This document shows positions 60,530 through 64,000 of a stretch of 64,000 nucleotides of DNA, piece by piece. The position numbers and the translations under genes were made by a program. Each line of letters opens with the position of its first letter. Within the stretch, counting starts at the first letter, position 1. The stretch comes from Saccharibacillus soli. Its GTDB lineage: Bacteria > Bacillota > Bacilli > Paenibacillales > Paenibacillaceae. A model generated the notes under the pieces. It searched no databases and was not told where the DNA came from. It saw nothing but the letters and a program-made list of their open reading frames with translations. The stretch lies in assembly GCA_002189105.1 (NCBI GenBank), contig NIOB01000006.1, forward strand, positions 558,001 through 622,000, read 5' to 3'.

Positions 60530-61327
60530 ATGGCGGATTTTTTTCAGAGCTTTTTCGGTAATTTCGCCAACTATTTTCAATGGGAACATGTCGGTGCCAT
60601 TCTGAGCGAGCCGGCGACCTGGGGCGTCATTGGCACTCTGGTCATTCTGGAAGGCCTGCTGTCTGCCGATAATGCCCTGGTGCTGGCCGTCATGGTACGG
60701 CACCTGCCGCCCAACCAGCGCAAAAAAGCGCTGTTCTACGGGATTCTCGGCGCATACGCGTTTCGATTTGTGGCGATCGGCGTCGGAACGTTCCTCGTCA
60801 AGATCACCTGGATGAAGGTGATCGGTGGGGTGTATCTGCTATGGATCGCCATGAGCAACCTGTTCAATCTCGAATTGAGCTGGGGCCGCGTCGGAGGGAT
60901 TCCCCTGATTCCCAAGATCGTTCGCAAGGACGATTCAGATGAGGACGAGGTGGAAGAGAAAAATTACGGCTTCTGGCGCACCGTGCTGGCTGTCGAGATG
61001 ATGGACATCGCGTTCAGTATCGACAGTGTGCTGGCTGCTTTTGGCGTCAGTCAGGAAGTCTGGGTTCTGCTGCTTGGCGGAATGATTGGCGTGCTGATGA
61101 TGCGCGGCGTCGCCCAGCTGTTCCTGAAGCTGCTTGAGAAGTTCCCGGAGCTGGAGCGTGCAGCCTTCATCCTGATTACGATCATTGGTTTGAAGATGCT
61201 GGCGGCTGCCTTGTTCGATTATGAACTTCCACAGGCCATTTTCTTCCCGCTGTTGATCGTAGTGTTTGTCGGTACGATTCTGCTGAGTCTGGTTCGCCAG
61301 CGCCGTCAGGCACGCGAACAAAGCTAA
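60530..61327 (+). CDS. TerC family membrane protein
   Basis: A 265-residue protein from the ATG at 60530 with GAAGGAGAG upstream. It has about seven spans and the two acidic TerC signatures EGLLSADNALVLAVM and EMMDIAFSIDSVLAAF, whose Glu/Asp residues are proposed to bind a metal ion. A charged cytoplasmic loop (RKDDSDEDEVEEKN) sits mid-protein. TerC proteins move or sense metals (Mn/Ca) and in Bacillus help exoenzyme metalation. I looked for a yybP-ykoY (Mn) riboswitch in the 225 bp upstream and found none. Confidence 0.94.
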   Translation: MADFFQSFFGNFANYFQWEHVGAILSEPATWGVIGTLVILEGLLSADNALVLAVMVRHLPPNQRKKALFYGILGAYAFRFVAIGVGTFLVKITWMKVIGGVYLLWIAMSNLFNLELSWGRVGGIPLIPKIVRKDDSDEDEVEEKNYGFWRTVLAVEMMDIAFSIDSVLAAFGVSQEVWVLLLGGMIGVLMMRGVAQLFLKLLEKFPELERAAFILITIIGLKMLAAALFDYELPQAIFFPLLIVVFVGTILLSLVRQRRQAREQS

Positions 61328-61638
61328 CCCCGCAGATCGTTGCCCTTTCTGTTTATTCGTTCGCGCTTGTACCACACGATGTACTTTAGCCGTTTGCAAG
61401 GGTTAAGCGCGGTCGGCTTGTCTGACCTCTACTCCTCCGCTTGCGGAGAAAGTCTTCCTGCCTCGACAAAGGGCGCCTGCGACGATAGGCAGTATACGCA
61501 GACGATCGATGATCGAGGCAGAGAGTTTTCTCGCAGCGGCGGAGTTTTTCGCATTTTCCACAGACTTAACCCCACCTTGCAAGCCATACCCGGAGGCATG
61601 GGAACCCCTGTACGGACTACATCGTAGGAGGAAAGATC
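61328..61638. other. Intergenic region before the biosynthetic genes
   Basis: About 310 bp with no gene supported. A promoter for the HpcH/HpaI gene must lie here or upstream; I see no strong match to TTGACA/TATAAT. A GGAGGAAAG ribosome site precedes 61639. Confidence 0.45.
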
Positions 61639-62823
61639 ATGCGTTATTTTGATTATTTGTCGGCAGAAGAAACGGAAAAGTTGTTTTATCAAGCGCCTGT
61701 ACCGTTCTGTAACCGTTCGGACAAAGAGCTGATCGCTCATGCAGTCGGTGCTGCTTTATATATGCCGGCCAATAAGCCGGGCATTGCGGACGATCTGAGC
61801 AGCGGCAAGCACACGGGATTAACCTCAGTCGTCATTGATCTTGAAGATGCCGTTGGCGATCTCAAACTGGAAGAGGCAGAAGCCGCGTTGGTCGTCCAGA
61901 TCCGCAAACTGGAAGAGGGAACCCGGCAGGGAAGGATCGATGCCGAGAAGCTGCCGCTCATTTTCGTACGTGTGCGTACGCCTGAGCAGGCCAAACGGCT
62001 GATGGAACAGCTCGGCAGTGCCGTAACTCGATTGACCGGCCTGGTGTTTCCCAAATTTGACGTGGCGGCAGGTGAGCATTATCTGAAACTGCTGGAGCAG
62101 TATAATGAAACCAAATCTTCCGATGCCCCCATCCTGTATGGGATGCCTATTCTGGAGAGTGCAGAGGTTATCTACGCGGAGACGCGCCTGGGGACGCTGC
62201 TGGGCATCAAACAACTGCTGGATCGGTATCGTTCATACATACTTAATGTTCGCATTGGCGCTACCGACTTCTCCAGCTTGTTTGGCCTTCGCCGCAAGCC
62301 GGATATGACCATCTACGACATCGGCGTCATTCGGGACTGTGTAGCGGACATCGTCAATTTGTTTGGCAGAGCGGGAAGCGGCTACGTGATCTCCGGTCCG
62401 GTGTGGGAATATTTTAAAAGTGACCGGGTACTCAAGCCGCAGCTGCGAGAGACGCCGTTCCAGGAGACAGCCGGTCGGGAAGGACTCAAGCTGCGGATGC
62501 AGTATATTAATAAGTACGTCGATGGACTGATTCGTGAAGTCGAACTGGACAAGGAAAATGGAATTGTCGGCAAGACGATCATTCATCCGACACATATCTG
62601 CCCGGTGCAGGCTTTATACACCGTCACGCATGAAGAACATATGGATGCCCTGCATATCCTGGCCAGCAGTGGAGGAGAAATTGGGGTCGTCAAGAGCGGC
62701 TACGACAATAAAATGAACGAGATCAAGCCCCATCTCAACTGGGCGCGGCGCATCATGATCCGTTCGGAAATATACGGGGTGTTGAATGAGAACCAGAATT
62801 TCACCGCATTGCTCATCCGCTGA
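61639..62823 (+). CDS. HpcH/HpaI aldolase / citrate lyase-like protein of the Ter cluster
   Basis: A 394-residue protein, TAGGAGGAAAG before the ATG. It has VVIDLEDAVGDLKLEEAEAAL, the Glu/Asp metal site of CitE-like lyases, followed by LIFVRVRTPEQAKRLME, LTGLVFPKFDV and LNVRIGATDFSSLFGLRRKP. Glu/Asp for Mg and acyl-CoA-like chemistry are typical. In Ter systems such a lyase was proposed (Anantharaman, Iyer and Aravind) to belong to a pathway making a nucleoside-like metabolite. It overlaps the next gene by 38 nt. Confidence 0.85.
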   Translation: MRYFDYLSAEETEKLFYQAPVPFCNRSDKELIAHAVGAALYMPANKPGIADDLSSGKHTGLTSVVIDLEDAVGDLKLEEAEAALVVQIRKLEEGTRQGRIDAEKLPLIFVRVRTPEQAKRLMEQLGSAVTRLTGLVFPKFDVAAGEHYLKLLEQYNETKSSDAPILYGMPILESAEVIYAETRLGTLLGIKQLLDRYRSYILNVRIGATDFSSLFGLRRKPDMTIYDIGVIRDCVADIVNLFGRAGSGYVISGPVWEYFKSDRVLKPQLRETPFQETAGREGLKLRMQYINKYVDGLIREVELDKENGIVGKTIIHPTHICPVQALYTVTHEEHMDALHILASSGGEIGVVKSGYDNKMNEIKPHLNWARRIMIRSEIYGVLNENQNFTALLIR

Positions 62824-64000
62824 GGCGACCAAAGGAGTCGATACAGACGCACCAGTGTACGTGTATCAGATGCCGGAACAATTGACTGTTAACGTGCAGT
62901 TGAATCGCAATCCATTCGGTCTGCATCCGGATGACCTGTTCCAGATGGCAGCGCGAATCAACAAGAAACGCAGCTTCCTCTTCGTCAGTCAGATTCTTGG
63001 CAAGCATATTCCGGTTGATCCGCATCGTTCGCTGCTGGGCGGAGCAGCCCTTGCGCTGCTGTGGCAGCGTCACCGCGCGGCTTCTACCGAACATGGAGCA
63101 GAAGTCGCAGCGCGTGAAGCGGGAGCATATCGTCTGGAAGAAGTCTGCGAAGCTCTGCGCGGTAGCGATTCGGCTCGTCATTTGTATGATCGCTTGAAGG
63201 CCGACAAGCTTCATCTGGAACAGCCCGCACTGTTCATCGCCTTTGCAGAAACGGCTACGGCGCTGGGGCATGCCATGTACGACTGTTTCACGGGAGATAC
63301 GCGTTTTCTGCATACGACCCGGGAAGAGTTGGTCGGACGAGAGCCGGTTCTCCGTTTTGAAGAGGAACATTCCCATGCCACCTCGCACCGCTGCTATGCC
63401 CGTGACACGTCATTTTTCCAGGGCGAAGATACGGTAGTGCTGGTCGATGATGAAGTGACAACCGGCAATACGGCATTAAATATTATCCGCGATCTTCAGA
63501 GCAAACATCCGCGTACGCACTATGTGGTTGCCAGCCTGCTGGATTGGCGGGGGCCGGAAGATCGTCAGCGGTTCGCGGAACTGGAAGCCGAGCTGGATAT
63601 TCAGATCGATACGATTGCGCTGATCGAAGGTTCGATTGAAGTGGAAGGTGGCCCGGTTGAACAGCTGCCGCAGTCGGCTTTGGATCGTCAGACGCCTGCT
63701 GAGGTGACCTTTATTCAGCATGATCTGACCCGCTTTTTCAGTCATCTGGATGCGGTATCGATCGATTCATCGGGAGTGACTTCGGATACCGCTTATCTGG
63801 AGTGGACAGGCCGCTTCGGCATGTACGAGTCCGATAATGCCAAGCTGGATGCACAGGTCCGTGCGGCAGCGTCTTACCTGACGACTCAGCGGCGGGGAGC
63901 ACGTACGCTCTGCATGGGAACCGGCGAATTTATGTATGTGCCCATGCGGATGGCGGCTGAATTGGGTGAAGGCATCGCCTATCAATCCAGTACGCGCAGT
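62786..64000 (+). CDS. Phosphoribosyltransferase of the Ter cluster, partial
   Basis: It runs off the window end after 405 codons. The ATG at 62786 overlaps the previous gene; a GTG at 62855 is possible. The PRPP-binding motif VVLVDDEVTTGNTALNIIRD (about residues 216-235) and GHAMYDCFTGDTRFLHTTRE identify a PRTase like those of Ter-linked biosynthetic clusters. A C-terminal TRSP-type domain probably begins around YLEWTGRFGMYESDNAKLD. It should couple a base to PRPP. The next genes (not seen) are expected to include further pathway enzymes. Confidence 0.85.
   Translation, partial: MRTRISPHCSSAEATKGVDTDAPVYVYQMPEQLTVNVQLNRNPFGLHPDDLFQMAARINKKRSFLFVSQILGKHIPVDPHRSLLGGAALALLWQRHRAASTEHGAEVAAREAGAYRLEEVCEALRGSDSARHLYDRLKADKLHLEQPALFIAFAETATALGHAMYDCFTGDTRFLHTTREELVGREPVLRFEEEHSHATSHRCYARDTSFFQGEDTVVLVDDEVTTGNTALNIIRDLQSKHPRTHYVVASLLDWRGPEDRQRFAELEAELDIQIDTIALIEGSIEVEGGPVEQLPQSALDRQTPAEVTFIQHDLTRFFSHLDAVSIDSSGVTSDTAYLEWTGRFGMYESDNAKLDAQVRAAASYLTTQRRGARTLCMGTGEFMYVPMRMAAELGEGIAYQSSTRS

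Overview
The window looks like chromosomal DNA of a GC-rich member of the Paenibacillaceae (Paenibacillus or Saccharibacillus type). The support is strong Shine-Dalgarno sites (AAGGAGG-like), Gram-positive style Rho-independent terminators, sigma-A promoters of the TGnTATAAT type, an SLH surface protein, DivIVA, MutS2, a preQ1-I riboswitch over queCDEF, and a Bacillus-like tellurite/stress (ter) cluster. No rRNA, tRNA, CRISPR array, insertion sequence or phage module was seen. Both ends of the window cut genes.

Layout. 1-8.4 kb: MBL-fold hydrolase (cut at the left edge) divergent from an Lrp/AsnC regulator; an ECF sigma factor with a DUF4179-type membrane anti-sigma protein; a large methyltransferase; an M50-like membrane peptidase; a YkvA-like protein; a small secreted protein. 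8.5-12.4 kb: ROK fructokinase divergent from a GH2 beta-mannosidase. 12.8-17.5 kb: an SLH protein coupled to a giant secreted protein, with a base-composition shift inside. 17.8-24.5 kb: a MutS2-like ATPase without its Smr nuclease domain, an acidic protein, an MFS transporter, pyridoxal kinase and a 54-residue membrane protein. 24.7-31.9 kb: two large histidine kinases flank a small locus made of an NHLP-type leader peptide gene, a class I isoprenoid-synthase-like gene and a cupin. 32-40 kb: a heterodimeric ABC exporter, GNAT enzyme, M29 aminopeptidase, DivIVA-domain protein and thioredoxin-like protein.

40.1-47.5 kb holds three consecutive paralogous ECF sigma/anti-sigma pairs. Each pair overlaps by exactly 17 nt and each is preceded by the same candidate promoter (G[G/C]GAAC, 18 nt, then a TCTAT-like element), which suggests autoregulated duplicated modules. 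47.6-55.1 kb: Fsr-like MFS transporter, rhodanese, the queC-queD-queE-queF operon with its riboswitch, a membrane hydrolase and another MFS protein. 55.2-64 kb: a Ter stress cluster (TerF-like vWA, TerB, three TerD, TerA-like fusion, TerC) running into a predicted nucleoside-like biosynthesis module (HpcH/HpaI lyase, phosphoribosyltransferase) cut at the right edge.

The most interesting candidate new system is at 26.6-28.1 kb. A 90-residue NHLP-family peptide ending in ...MWGNGG has its own strong promoter and sits beside an isoprenoid-synthase-like enzyme of 311 residues. This recalls ComX (Trp-prenylated, ending ...QWGD in B. subtilis 168) and ComQ, and the adjacent convergent gene encodes a multi-pass membrane histidine kinase. 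It may be a ComQX-like prenyl-peptide signalling system built on an unrelated leader. This is inference from sequence pattern and context only.
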